NCBI GenBank assembly: GCA_963575745.1
Contig: CAUYUJ010000692.1
Coordinates: forward strand, 587,710-651,709
Source: Prorocentrum cordatum
Lineage: Eukaryota > Sar > Dinophyceae > Prorocentrales > Prorocentraceae
Length of the DNA: 64,000 nt
Direction of reading: 5' to 3'
Shown: positions 11,376-21,639 of the stretch, piece after piece
Position numbering within the stretch: position 1 is the first letter of the stretch
Layout of the letters: every line of letters begins with the position of its first letter
Notes under the pieces: model-generated
What the model saw: only the letters and a program-made list of their open reading frames with translations
Databases searched by the model: none
What the model was told of the DNA's origin: nothing
Position numbers and translations under genes: made by a program

Positions 11376-12552
11376 TCAATGTTTCAATGAATATTGTTTG
11401 TTCAACAACTTACCCTGGTGCACCATAAATTGACTTCCAAGCTTGCAGGAATCGATGCTCACCGTCAGTCTCTGTCGGCTCGTTAAACGCTCACAACAGC
11501 CCCAAATACATGACATACTCAACAACATCCACGATCTCAATGTCGAGATCCTCCACAACAGCGATTTTGTTACGGCCACGGCCAGTTCCCACTGTGGCGT
11601 TAGTGAGGATCTTGGTCTTGTCGGGGTGAAGGAGAAGACCGACGCCTGCAGCCGCACGCCGCAAATCACTTAACATCCTTTTAAGCTGTCTGTACCAGCG
11701 TGCCTTCGATCAACAGCACGTCGTCCGCGAAACGAAGACTTGTCAATAGAGAGACCGATGTGTGACCCAATTGCAGTCTATAGCCTCCCTCTCCCGTTCC
11801 GGCTTCACGGTGCGCATCAAGTCTTCTGGCAAGGCATTGAAGAGTATAGATTTAAGAGGGTTTCTCTGTTTTGCGCAACGCGCAATGCCGAATTGTTTGC
11901 TCTCGACATCCATGCGGACGTATGATGATTGCCCAGTGTACAACTTCTGCAAGCAACAAGTATTGACCATCGGTACCCCTTTGGCGAGAGCATTCCAAAC
12001 TCCTTGGCGTTCAACCGAATCGAAAGCCTTCTGGAAGTCCGTGGCTGCGAACCATATGGGGATCTGGTATTCTCCTGTTTTTTCCTTGATCTGCTCTGCA
12101 ACATACAAGTGGTCCTCTGTGGAGAAGCCGCGTCGGAAGCCAGCTAGATCAACGCTGTGTTGAGTCTCCAGAAATTTGACAAGCCGTCTGAATAAAAGAC
12201 GTGAGAACAATTTGTATCATATTGGTACGGTTGTTATCGGCCGGTAGTTTTTCGGAAGGCGCTCGTCCCCGGATTCCAAGATTACCGCAATCACCGCCAG
12301 TTTCCATGAATTTGGAGGTTCGGCATCAATTTTACAAACATCATTACATAATTTGGCCAACGACTCCAGAAGAACGCCCCCACCATGAAAGAGCATCTCT
12401 CTAATTATGCCCTGGGTGTCAGGACATCGATTGGTATTCAATTCTTTCATGCCCTCCTTGAACTCAGCGTTCGTGAAATCTTCAACCTCTGATAACGACG
12501 TGTTTGCTTCCAGCTCCGGCGCCAGCTCTACAGTGCACTTGCTAGCATACAA
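11376..12552 (-). pseudogene. LINE reverse transcriptase, frame-broken
   Basis: 12217-12552 holds the fingers (NSWKLAVIAVI, then NYRPI). 11743-12210 holds the palm with AGFRRGFSTEDHL and TDFQKAFDSVE (aspartate motif A). 11718-11732 encodes FADDV, the catalytic motif. 11491-11676 continues with LLHPDKTKILTN and a YLG-like turn. Frames change between each block. It would copy element RNA at the nicked target. Confidence 0.88.
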
Positions 12553-12786
12553 GTCCCGTAGAAAGACGCAGATGCATTAGCCATCTCCACACGCGAAGTC
12601 ACACCTTGCTTGGGGACAGCCGCTTGTTTACAGGAGATCTCAACTTCGGTGCCTTGTCGAGGCCAGTGAACGTGTTCAAGATGGACGTGATGCGCTCGGT
12701 GGCCTTCAATTTCTTTTGTTTCTTGATCATTGTCTGGATATTCTTGCTTGGAGATCGGTGCGCGGAGGTATGTCAGCTCCTTGTTG

Positions 12787-13238
12787 TCATACTTTGTGGT
12801 CGGGGTAGACTTGATGGTCTCCAGCCGGGCCAGCCTGAGCGGCCACCCCATGTTCCGCACCATGACCAGGCAATGCACGTTCCAGCGAGTCTTGAAAGTT
12901 ATGCTTGTCAATTGTTTTCCAATCAACCAGGCAGTTGCGCAATCCAGAAGAAGGCTGTTCTCCGCCGGAGTGTTCCGCCGAATTCCAAGTGATATTGAAC
13001 ACGATCTTCACAGCCGTGTGATCCGACTTCATGCCGATATCTGGAACTGAACAGCAATCCCGCTCACATTTCCACGACGATCTATCAACAGTACTGAAGT
13101 CAATCTGCCTTTGCTGTCGTTTAGATCCCGTGTGCGTTGCTCGCCCGCTTAATGGCTTGAGGAAGCATGTGTTGCCAATAACCAGATGCTCAGCAGAAAC
13201 CCATTGCTGCAACCATTGCACCCGTGAATTGCCCCTGG
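12787..13238 (-). pseudogene. LINE endonuclease fragment (C-terminal half)
   Basis: Residues resemble the end of exonuclease-endonuclease-phosphatase domains: VIGNTCF, ATHTGSKRQQRQIDF and GMKSDHTAV, where SDH is the usual terminal catalytic histidine motif (about 13010-13030). The N-terminal catalytic half is missing. It would nick target DNA for target-primed reverse transcription; here it is only a remnant. Confidence 0.8.
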
Positions 13239-13835
13239 GGTTCTCGGTGGGGGCTGCGAATTGCAAATTTGCCGCCACTTTCGGTAGATGTTTGGGGGTC
13301 TAGCGGAGACGTTGTATTCAGATCAGATGTGGTCTCGCCGTCGTTGAGGGCTGCAAGCAACCCAACAGTCGCCCTTTTCGAGAGCCGCTGGGGGGCACAG
13401 CGGAGCGATTTATTCAACTCAGACGAGACCTCTCCGTCGCTGGGGGGGTGCGGATTGCGAAGCGGCGCCATTTTCGAGGGTTGCTGGGGGTCCAGCGGAG
13501 TGACGTCTTATCCAGATCAGATAAGACCTCGTCGTCGCTGGGGGGCTGCGACGTAAGAGGATGTCGCCACTTTCGAGGCCTGTTGAGGGTGCCGTGGAAT
13601 GAGATGACACCTTGTTGAGATCATATGAGACCTCGCCGTCATTGGGGGCTGCGAACTGCCAAACTGTCTCCATATTCGAGGGCTGCTGGGTGGTCGAGCG
13701 GAGCGACGTCTTATTCAGATCAGATGGAAGCCTCAGTGTCGTTGGGGGTGCGAACTGCGAAACTGTCGAAATGTCCTTGGGCTGGCAGGAGTGTCGGGCA
13801 GAATGACGTTTTATTCCGATCAGATGAAGCCTCGC
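13238..13835. repeat. ~100-bp minisatellite, locus 1, about six units
   Basis: Anchors GGCTGCGAA-TGC lie at about 13251, 13350, 13447, 13544, 13650 and 13746, a period of 96 to 106. Each unit also carries CCACTTTCGAGG, an AGCGGAG(C/T)GACG block and a CAGATCAGA...CCTCGCCGTC block. The period is not a fixed multiple of three, so long frames are accidental. The same family forms 24039-24425. Confidence 0.88.
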
Positions 13836-14529
13836 CGCTGCTTGGGTACGCGGGCCTCGCTTTCATCGGGCTGCGGACTTCGAGCCCGTTCGACTTCCGC
13901 ACCATTGGGTCGCGCGCGCTGGCTTGGCCACCTCCCACTCCGAAGGCCTGACGTCCACGGTTTGCCGGGGCTGGGCCATGTATTTCTGAGTCATTGTCGA
14001 TGCCGGGTGCAAAGACGCGGAGGACTCGGACGTCCATTGGCCGACGACGACAGTGGAGAACCTGCTGATGATACGCAACCCCGGCGTTAATCTCTCCTGA
14101 TACTTGCCTTCCCGGCGGACCGCTCGCAGACCTGGCAGTGCGCCTGCCGGCGCTTAGATCCTGCGTTCAAAAGGTCAGGAGGGAGGTGGAGAAACCGGCA
14201 GGCGAGCTAGGCTTTATAAGTTTCCCGCGCTAGCTATGAACAGTTGTTCCTCTGGCGTGCCAGAGCGACATGGCGCGGCCGCGCATGTCGCCTCGTTTTG
14301 CATATTTCGCTGTCGCCCCCTTCCTCCTTCCACCGTCTGCCTGCTGCTGCCGCCGCGCTGACCCCCTCCCCCTCGCGTCTCCTGTTCCTGTCCATCGGTC
14401 CGACCCATCCTTTCGTTGTTGTCCTGTGAACCGTGCAGCGCGCGCATCCCATGTACCTTGTATAACGAATGACGGTTCGTTTGTCAGTGTTTCCACCCAT
14501 GACAATGTGGGCTAGTAATCTGGTCACTT
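13836..14529. other. Unassigned
   Basis: GC-rich unique-looking DNA; no family or convincing frame seen. Confidence 0.4.
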
Positions 14530-15470
14530 TAGCAGATGGGTCGGGTCCGTCACAGGTCACAGGGATTTCGCTGTCGGGGCCCTGTTGGGCGCCTCGCTTT
14601 GCCCTCCTGGGGCCTCCTTGGTGCCTCTTTGTGGCGGGAGGCTCGGCTTGTTTGTTCGCGGTCGCTTTCTTGGGCCTTTTCTCGGGGTTGTTATGGGGCC
14701 TTCTCGGTCCGTTTTGGCCACGTCTTGGGGGTCTCGTGCTTCGTTTCGGGGCAAGACTGGGGGCTTCCTTGGATTGTCTTGGAGCGTCGGAAGCTCGAAA
14801 GCGCGATCGTCCCCGAAACAGTGAAAAACTTCAGCGGCATCAGTGGCGTTTGCCTCTCGGGGCCCCCTCGGGGGGGCCCTTCAGGTCATCCGGGGGCCTC
14901 CGGAGCACTTTGTGGGCGGAGCGCTCGAATTGTCGGTTCGTGTTGCCGCTCGTGGGCCCTTTCTGGAGCCATTGTGGTGCTTGTTGGGCCGTCTTGGGCG
15001 CCCTTTGGGCCGTGTTGGGGACCTTTTGGGGGGCCTCTTGGGCAGTATTGGGGGGGCCTTTGGGCTGTCTTGGAACGTCGGAGGTTCGAAACGGCGAGGA
15101 CCCAACAACCACTTAAACATTGCATGGCATGTTTGCCTCGCGGGGACGTCCTGGGGGCCTCTTTTGGCCATCCTGGGGGGTCCTGCCCTCTTGAGGGTGA
15201 AGGCTCGAATCGTCGGTTCATGTTCCACCTCTTGGGCCCTTCTTGGGGTCGTTTTGGCGCCTCTTGGGTGGTCTTGGGCCCCTCTTGGGCATGGCTGGGA
15301 GCCGGGAGCCTCTTGGGCAGTCTGGGAGTCATTTTGGACCGTCTTGGGGCCCTTTCGGAGGCCTTTTGGGCCGTTCGGGGGCGGTCTTAGGGAACTCTTG
15401 GGTTGTCTTGGGGCGTCGCAAGCTCGAAAGGAAACCCGAAAACATTGAAAACCTAAGGGATCGCACTGAT
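14530..15470 (+). repeat. Tandem triplet of the CTTGGGGCCTC repeat
   Basis: Three units end in the same block: GGAGCGTCGGAAGCTCGAAA at about 14780, a GTCGGAGGTTCGAAA variant at 15076 and GGCGTCGCAAGCTCGAAA at 15416, each followed by an A-rich stretch. Spacing is about 295 and 345 bases. Bodies are degenerate CTTGGG(C/G)CCTC. Noncoding. Confidence 0.75.
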
Positions 15471-15591
15471 CCTCCCGGGCCCTCTTGGGAAGGCTCTTTG
15501 GGCGATTTCGCGGCGCCTCGAAGGTCTCGTGGGCCATTTTGAAACCATTTTGGGCCCGCCCTGGAACCTTATTGTGCCGGCATGGAGGCTC

Positions 15592-15752
15592 GGGCCGAAC
15601 GAAAGGGGGGGATAGGGAAAGGGGGGGTCATGAAATCTGCTGCATGCAGCTGGTCTCGGCCCCGCCGCCGGCCCCATTCCTCGATACATGGGCGCCTCCC
15701 GGCGCCAGGAGGCGCCGGGAAAATCAGCTACGTGAGCTGCTTCCCCCCGAGA
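15592..15752. mobile_element. GGGCGAAAGG element (Mutator-like MITE), copy 1, eroded
   Basis: Starts CTCGGGCCGAACGAAAGGGG and shares the interior CATTCCTCGATACATGGGCG and AATCAGCTACGTGAGCTG with 27084-27271 and 58298-58489. Its right inverted end is degraded. Confidence 0.75.
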
Positions 15753-15777
15753 GGCATTTGGACCTCGGCAGCGCGAG

Positions 15778-15944
15778 TACAGTCAACCCAGATGGTCAGC
15801 ATTCCCAAGGGTACCCTTGCATCCTTGCCTCTTCGGTCAATCCTTGGCCACTTTCGTTCGCCGCGCCGCGCTCGACAAGCTTCTACATGGCGTCCAAGGC
15901 CCTTGCATCCTCAGCGCGCATCCTTATGATACGGGCTGGTTCTA
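15778..15944. mobile_element. TACAGTCAACCC MITE, copy 1
   Basis: Left end TACAGTCAACCC; right end TACGGGCTGGTTCTA is a decayed inverse. The interior CCCAAGGGTACCC and CTTGCATCCT matches 34825-35003. About 167 bases, noncoding. TA termini suggest the Tc1/mariner target preference. Confidence 0.7.
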
Positions 15945-16380
15945 TGTCACATGTTTCGGGGAAGTGTAGCCTCCAGCAGAGAGGGCGGCGCATGCGAACG
16001 GGTGCGTACGGGAGTGGGGGCGTGCCCCTCGAAAATTACAGACACCCTACCAGACAGCACCTGGCATTCGAGCACGCCCCAACGTGCCAGGGGGGCCGGG
16101 TGGCAGATTTCTCTTGTTCTTTCTATTTTCCCGTCGCCGCCCGCCCCGCAACCCATCTGCGCCGCATCGGCGACCCACACCGCGCCCACCCAGCGACCCA
16201 GCCCGCGATCGACCCGCGACCCGCACGCGACCCATTTGCATTCCACCCGCGGCCCATCCACGATCCATTCGCGACCCATCCGCGACCAACGCCCGCGACC
16301 CACCTACTGCGTTCCGCGGGAAATGCCACCTGCGGCGGGTTGGCTGTCAACAAAAACTGTAATGGCGTCGGGCGTCTTTT
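15945..16380. other. Unassigned with a GACCCATCCGC repeat
   Basis: 16140-16310 is a degenerate tandem of CGACCCATCCGC-like 10-12-mers. The rest is unassigned. Confidence 0.5.
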
Positions 16381-16574
16381 CGGCCGCGATCGAGGGGGGA
16401 AGTGGGAACGAGGATGCTTTCTCAGGAGGCGGCGGGGCGTCTCAGAAGCCCTTGAGCCGTTTGAGAGGTTTCCTGCGTCTTCTGAGAAGGCTAAGAAAAC
16501 GTCTCAGAGGTCCGTGGGACTGCCGAGCCTTCTGAGAAGCCTTCTCCTCACTTCCTCCCCGGGTCCGCCGCCGA
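16381..16574. mobile_element. CTTCTCAGAAGG element (Mutator-like MITE), copy 1
   Basis: Starts CGGCCGCGATCGAGGGGGG and ends TTCTCCTCACTTCCTC...CCGCCGCCGA. The interior is full of CTTCTGAGAAGG motifs, and the ends are inverted. Six copies lie in the window (16381, 42361, 43071, 46286, 57606, 58605). No coding capacity. Confidence 0.8.
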
Positions 16575-16957
16575 TTTCTACATTGGCTCAACACGTTCGC
16601 GACCCGCCGACGACCCGTCCCGCGATCCAGCCACGCTGTCGTGCAAAAGCATTGGCGCTTGCAGCGTGCAGCCTGCTTCCAAAACAAGCCTGCGTGTCCT
16701 GGCAGCGGGCTGTACACCGGGCCTCGAGCAGCCTGCACGCCTTGCAAGGCAGCCCTGGGGCCCTGTCATTCTGCCACTCTTGCCCGTAATTGCTAACTCC
16801 CAGGGACCTCCCACTTCCCCAGGAGAGGCTCTGGTCCCCGGATGCGTCTGGCGGTGTCGACGTCCATTCGGTGTTTTCCTGATCCTTTTTCTGCGCAAGC
16901 GGCGCACCGTCTGTCATAGTTCGGAAGACGTGCCTCTTTTTTCTCCGACAGTTGCGC
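16575..16957. other. Unassigned
   Basis: Unique-looking sequence between the MITE and a PPR scrap; no gene or repeat recognised. Confidence 0.4.
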
Positions 16958-17050
16958 TACTGCAGGCCGCCGTGGAGCTGGACGCTGTCGCCTGCTGCGC
17001 TGCGATCAGCGCGTGCGAGACGGGCCACCAGTGGGAAGTCGCCCTGGACG
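16958..17050 (+). pseudogene. Pentatricopeptide-repeat (PPR) scrap
   Basis: One repeat-length stretch reads LLQAAVELDAVACCAAISAC then ETGHQWEVAL. The CAAISACE(T/K)G-QWE core is what I expect of dinoflagellate PPR proteins, which bind organelle RNA. Only about 31 residues are present with nothing similar on either side, so it is an isolated exon or broken fragment. Confidence 0.55.
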
Positions 17051-17838
17051 CCGTCCCGCGGCCGACTGGTGGCTAGCTGAGCCAGCTGGTTTTGTTTTGT
17101 TGGTTGACCGGCAGCGGTGTATTCTCAATGTCAGCACGCGCGCAGCCAGTATGCGAATGCTTGAAAGTGAGGGCGGAGACCGTGGTTATGTGCGCACATG
17201 TGTTCGAGGGGGGGGGCTCACGCAAGCTTTAGCACCGCTGGGGCGCGGGGGCGCGAGAAATCGCAGCCCAGAAGAGTGGTTGCTTTGCCTGGTGCATGTG
17301 TGTGCGTGTGTACTAGTTGGATTTTTCTCGACCCTGTGCTGTGAAGGGCTCGCCTCTGGTTTCCGCCTTTTTTCGCGCTTTGACTTTATGTGAGGTCGTT
17401 ACCCTTGACCTGTATACTGGCCTTGCTTGCTACAGCGCGCGCGTGACACATTGGTGCCGCCGAGCCGTGGGTCACGTTAGCTTCAGTGAGTCAGGTTAGC
17501 TTTGGCGCAGTGTCGACAGGGGCTGGGTCAGGTTAGATTCGGGGATTTGCATGCGGGTGTGGGGGGGCTGTATCCATTGAACCAGTAACGTCCGTTACGG
17601 GGAGGCGCCCCCCCCCCCCCCCTGGTAACGGTAATGAGCGTACGGGGGAGGGGTGCCCCGCCCCGAAACGGGCATGGCGCGGTGCTGGCATGCATCGGCA
17701 ACGGGGCCGGGCCTCCACACGCCTGAGACCTCTTTAAGGCCTCCGGCGACACGGCGCCGTGCTCGTGGGCATGGCGTGGTGTCGACAGGCATAGGAGGGC
17801 CGGGCCTCCAGGCGTCTCCAGGGATCGGGAGCCTTGAT
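17051..17838. other. Unassigned
   Basis: No gene seen. A C15 run sits at about 17610-17625 between two stretches related to GTAACG(T/G)... that may form a short hairpin. Confidence 0.4.
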
Positions 17839-18050
17839 CTGGACGCCCGACATGGGCACCGAAGGAATGGGTACAATGCCCAACAGCGGATCTTGTTCAT
17901 TTTGAAACAGGACTCGCAGTCCACGCCGCCGCGCCCTGTGTCCATTCGAGACAGGAGGCCGCCCGCCCAACAGCGGCCGCTGTTGGTTTGGGACAACATT
18001 TGCTGTTGGGCATAGTACCAATTTTTTCGGTACCCATTTCGGGCGTCCAA
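17839..18050. mobile_element. GGACGCCCGA foldback MITE, copy 1
   Basis: 212 bases with inverted ends of about 50 bases: CTGGACGCCCGACATGGG at the left and CCCATTTCGGGCGTCCAA at the right, each next to CCCAACAGC / GCTGTTGGG. Copy 2 (59531-59741) is 211 bases with the same interior, GTCCATTCGAGACAGGAGG. No coding capacity. Confidence 0.85.
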
Positions 18051-18059
18051 ACTTGAGAC

Positions 18060-18275
18060 GGGGGTTCAGTGCAAACGGGGGTCAGCCAGAGCGCCAGGTC
18101 TTGCAGGATCTTACAGGGCCAGGCTGCCATTGACCCGGGATTGGGCGCAGGATCCTGCAGGATTTTGCAGGGTCCTTCGCGTTGACCCGGGCTTGGCTGC
18201 GGGATCCTGCAGGATCTTGCAGGATTCTGCAAGGTCTGGCTGACCCGGGTCTGGAGTGACCCGGGTCAGAACATT
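18060..18275. repeat. Short tandem TGACCCGGG / TCCTGCAGGAT
   Basis: TTGACCCGGG(A/C)TTGG...GGATCCTGCAGGAT(C/T)TTGCAGG recurs three to four times at roughly 60-70-base spacing. Noncoding. Confidence 0.6.
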
Positions 18276-18339
18276 CCCGAAGGGACCTCCTGAGGCCTCA
18301 TGCGACCTCCAGAGACCTCTAGAGTCCTTCGGAGGCGGC

Positions 18340-18449
18340 TCTCATCGTCGTCGTCGTCGCCGCCGCCGCCGTCGTCGCCTCGTCGTTGTCGTCGTCGTCG
18401 TCGTCGTCGTCGTCACCGTCGTCGCCGGCGTCGCCGTCGACGCCGTCGC

Positions 18450-18481
<32 letters not shown>

Positions 18482-18490
18482 CCACCGCCG

Positions 18491-18521
<31 letters not shown>

Positions 18522-18630
18522 CGTCGTCGTCGTCGACGCCGACGCCGCAGCCGTCGCCGTAGCCGTCGCCGCCACAGCCGCCGCCACCGCCGCCGCCGCC
18601 CTCGTCGTCATCGTCTTCGTCGTCGTGAAG
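18340..18630. repeat. (CGT/CGC)n microsatellite
   Basis: About 280 bases of CGTCGT and CGCCGC trinucleotides. Ala-, Arg-, Val- or Thr-only frames result. Confidence 0.95.
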
Positions 18631-18662
18631 GATCCAGCGCGGAGCGAATTATGCGTTCTGTG

Positions 18663-19007
18663 CTAAGGATCTGAATCGTCATCACACGCGATGATCAACC
18701 ATTTACACAAAGCGACGGTCGGCAAAGTGCGAACTTGGCAATATTCGGAAATCTTTACACGCAATCCTAGCCGATCTTCGTCTGCATATGTCCAGTAGTA
18801 TCTCGGGTTGCCCCATATCGGGGCCTGGTCACACGTAAGGTGTGCTATCAGATGGACCTTTGGGGCGCATTTCCAGTTTCGTTCGCCTCGCGCGAAAAAG
18901 ACTCGCCCAAAAACGCGGCTGCCATCTCTCAATCGTCGCGAGTGCCAGAGCCCTGCTTTCTGCGCCCCAAGAAACCGGTCATGACAATGTCCGCGGGTCA
19001 AATGCAA
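18663..19007 (-). pseudogene. Relic ORF with GNPRYYWTYADED motif
   Basis: Residues near the end read KVHLIAHL, then APIWGNPRYYWTYADED, then LPTVALCKWLIIA before a stop. I recall closely similar strings repeated across dinoflagellate genomes, of unknown function and possibly element-borne, but this rests on memory. Upstream minus-strand sequence (19010-19750) has similar composition but broken frames, so the copy is probably partial. Confidence 0.5.
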
Positions 19008-19686
19008 AAATGCATTTCTGATGTCTCATTCGCTTTTGACTCAGTCAAAATACTATGCGAACCATATGTTTATGTTGATTTTCCACGTGCGAACGCCGGC
19101 CTGTCAAACAGACATCATAAGTCGGTCAGACATCAGAAGCGGCACGCGTTTTTGATTTTTTGATTTGCGCGAGCCGTTACTTCAGCGTGCCGGGCGTTCG
19201 TTTCGTCTCTACGGCTTATCTGAAACATGGGATCGGCAATTGTTTCAACCTTGAACGCCGCGTGCGCTTTGGTGCGGAACGAGCGCCAGCTTTCCGGGGT
19301 GATCAGAGTTCCGGGGCTGTTTTTCCGACGGACCGATGGGGTCTGCGCGGCGCGACGTCGGCGCAGCGCTATTATTTCTACAGGTTGGCTCTTGAGCGGG
19401 GCGCTTGATTTGAAAGACCGATCAGACATGGTCAGATTTCTGGTGGTCCTCGCAAAGTTTGCCGATCGCCCGCAGGAGTTGTTCTGCGGGATCTTTGTAG
19501 GTCCGTCGCTGGAAGTATCTTGGGCCAGCACGAAGATTTTTCAAAATAGTTCCTGCGAGAGGTCGGCAGTATTTCCGATGACTTAGGGCGCACCAGAATG
19601 CGCGTCCGTGAAAGGACGCCCACAAAGTCAGGGCAGCAAAACACGCGCGACTTGGGGGGCAAGGGGGGCTAACCCTTGCGAGCAAT
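19008..19686. other. Unassigned, possibly upstream part of the relic ORF
   Basis: Less GC-biased than its surroundings. Several overlapping minus-strand frames with balanced composition suggest decayed coding sequence, but none can be followed without shifts. Confidence 0.35.
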
Positions 19687-20148
19687 TTAGCTGGCGCGCC
19701 CATGCGGGCCCCCCCGATCGGCGCTAGGTTCATCCTCGCGGTGATCTTCGTCACGTCGAAAATCTGTTCCAGGGATGCTCTTCGCGACCAGGCCGACGTC
19801 TTGCGACAGTTCGGCGCCGCGGTCGGCGATGTGGTCTAGGCCCCGCTGCGTGGGTGACGAGTTCGCGCCGATGCCTGAGATAGCGGAAGTAACCTGAACC
19901 AGAAAAACTTCGATCGACACGCGGGCCCCCTCCATGTGCGCGCGATGAGGCAGGACTTCCATCCGCGAGGCCGCGTTGCGTTGCATGTCGTTCAGCATTG
20001 GAACTAGCTCGTCGCCGATGGGCGGGCGCCCAGGCAGGGGGCTGCCGTCTCCGATCGCGATCTGCTCTGCCACGGACAACGGCCGCTCCCCCATTTGGAA
20101 GTTCGGCCCTTGGAGAGGTCGAAACTGCTGATCCCTTGACGGGGGCAT
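19687..20148 (-). CDS. Hypothetical 153-residue ORF
   Basis: An ATG-started frame with balanced composition (for example EQIAIGDGSPLPGRPPIG and SIEVFLVQVTSAISGIG) ends at a stop. No domain, signal peptide or membrane segment recognised. It may be one exon, or the N-terminal part of the decayed coding block that continues to 18663 on the same strand. No homologue known to me. Confidence 0.35.
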   Translation of the reverse strand: MPPSRDQQFRPLQGPNFQMGERPLSVAEQIAIGDGSPLPGRPPIGDELVPMLNDMQRNAASRMEVLPHRAHMEGARVSIEVFLVQVTSAISGIGANSSPTQRGLDHIADRGAELSQDVGLVAKSIPGTDFRRDEDHREDEPSADRGGPHGRAS

Positions 20149-20210
20149 CGTTCGATAGCTAAAATCGGCGAGCCGTTCGGGGCTGAAATGGCTGCGGCCA
20201 GGTTGTCCAA

Positions 20211-20915
20211 TCGCGTGGGTGGGCCGCGCTTCGAAGCCGAGGTAAGTGGGATTCGCTAGAAAAGAATTTTACGCGGGGTTCTCAGTTTCGAAGCAACTCG
20301 CCCCCTCTCGGAACTGATTCGGCTTATGAGGTCGAGTTGGGCTGGTTGAGATTAAGATCCGTTTTTTACCATCGGGACAGATTGGGTTAATGAAGTCGAA
20401 TTGGGCAGTTTGAGCTTGCGTTCGAAATCAGTTCGGCTAAACTTTTGGGTTGGCCGAACTGGGCGATGATAAGGCTGACTGTGGTTGAGGCGATGGTGCG
20501 CGAGTAATTGAGTCCGTGAGTGATTGAGTGAGTGGCTGCGTGGGCACATGGGCGAGGCGCGATGTGCGACGTGATTATGCGCGGGTTGCGCAGTGCAAAG
20601 AACAATCCCAGTTCGGGCACCCCGCCAACCGGGACTTCTAGTCTCTGGGGCTCCTATCCCCTGGGCTAGCGTAGCCTGAAGCTGTTGCTCCCTGGGTCAA
20701 CCAATACTCCCACTCTTACTCTTTTCCTTACTCCTGCCCCTACTCCTGTCATCTGAACCCCCGCTTGCACGTCTTGGTCACATGTTTGGTACTTTTGCAG
20801 TGGCGCCGCAAGACATTGTTTAAAAGTGATCCGATGAGAACTGGATGCGCTGCCACGCAGTGCCAACCGAATTAACCCCTATGCGCAACTACGCGCACGT
20901 CTCAACCTTTGCCGA
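20211..20915. other. Unassigned
   Basis: Lower-GC DNA with words like TTCGGCT(A/T)A and GTCGAATTGGGC repeated loosely at 20300-20480. No gene or clear family. Confidence 0.4.
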
Positions 20916-21452
20916 CTAGAAAAGCTGGGATTTGGGCTCTGCCGCACGAGCGCGTGCTTTGGCTTCATAATCGGGTAATTTGCAGGACTTGGCCCTCGTG
21001 TCAGTATACACAGTCGAATGCGGCCGCTTCCACAGATTTGAGAGCGGCACGCCAGGGTTATTGGGCGGCTTATGCATCGCAAGGAACTCGAACACGCCGT
21101 CTGTCACGCCCCCAAGAAGAAGCGCACTTGTCGGGATCTCTGGCTTGCCTGCTGGCTGCATCGATTTCGTGGCTTTCATTGTTTTCATCGGTTTCTTTGT
21201 TTTCATAGTTTTGAGATTTCTCTCGAGCTTCTGCTTGGCCAGCAGGCCCTTGGACTCGCCCGGCGTCGGGGCCCTCGCTGTGTCGACGAGAGGAGATCCG
21301 AGAGGCTTGCCGAAGGTGGCTTCGGTGCCATTTGAGTCTTCATTCGCAAACGGAATCGCGACGAGTTCGCGGCGCCCGACGCGTCGGGGCTTGCCGCGCC
21401 TGCGAAGAGGACCGCGACGGGCAGCGACCTTGGCGCAAAGCCGCGGCAGCAA
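20916..21452 (-). CDS. Hypothetical basic protein or exon with a Met-Lys-rich segment
   Basis: The frame ends in a stop at 20916 and stays open past 21452, where no ATG marks a start, so this is probably a 3' exon. The middle reads KTMKTKKPMKTMKATKSM, a Met/Lys/Thr-rich basic run like those in some dinoflagellate nuclear proteins; around it are ordinary residues (GGVTDGVFEFLAMHKPP, then a Lys/Arg/Ala-rich tail ending SQLF). The run occurs in DNA that is not a simple repeat, which favours real coding. Function unknown; chromatin or RNA binding would be a guess from charge alone. Confidence 0.45.
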   Translation of the reverse strand: MLPRLCAKVAARRGPLRRRGKPRRVGRRELVAIPFANEDSNGTEATFGKPLGSPLVDTARAPTPGESKGLLAKQKLERNLKTMKTKKPMKTMKATKSMQPAGKPEIPTSALLLGGVTDGVFEFLAMHKPPNNPGVPLSNLWKRPHSTVYTDTRAKSCKLPDYEAKARARAAEPKSQLF

Positions 21453-21639
21453 CCGCGCTGTTTGGCCAGCCAGCCGGATCGGCGGCGGCGAAGGCAGGGG
21501 CCGAGGACGAGGCGACGCGCGCCCGCGCGCCAGGATCGGCCAGCGGGGCGCTGGAGATCCAGCGCCCGCTGACGCTGCCAGGCTCGCTGGAGCCGGCGGC
21601 GCTGACCCTGGGGGGCGGCGGGCGCTGGATGGGGCAAGC

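Larger units (their letters stand above)
10960..13238 (-). mobile_element. Degenerate APE-type LINE retrotransposon, 5'-truncated
   Basis: Reading 13238 down to 10960 gives, in order, the C-terminal half of an AP-endonuclease domain, a linker, a full reverse-transcriptase core and a C-terminal tail ending near EPWVDWIKR...DWCSAWRCRTWKLA. The order is that of non-LTR elements. The reading frame changes at least five times and contains stops, so it is dead. The 5' side stops within the endonuclease, exactly where a ~100-bp minisatellite begins, as expected from 5' truncation or array growth over it. No A tail or target duplication could be fixed at the 3' side. Confidence 0.88.
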
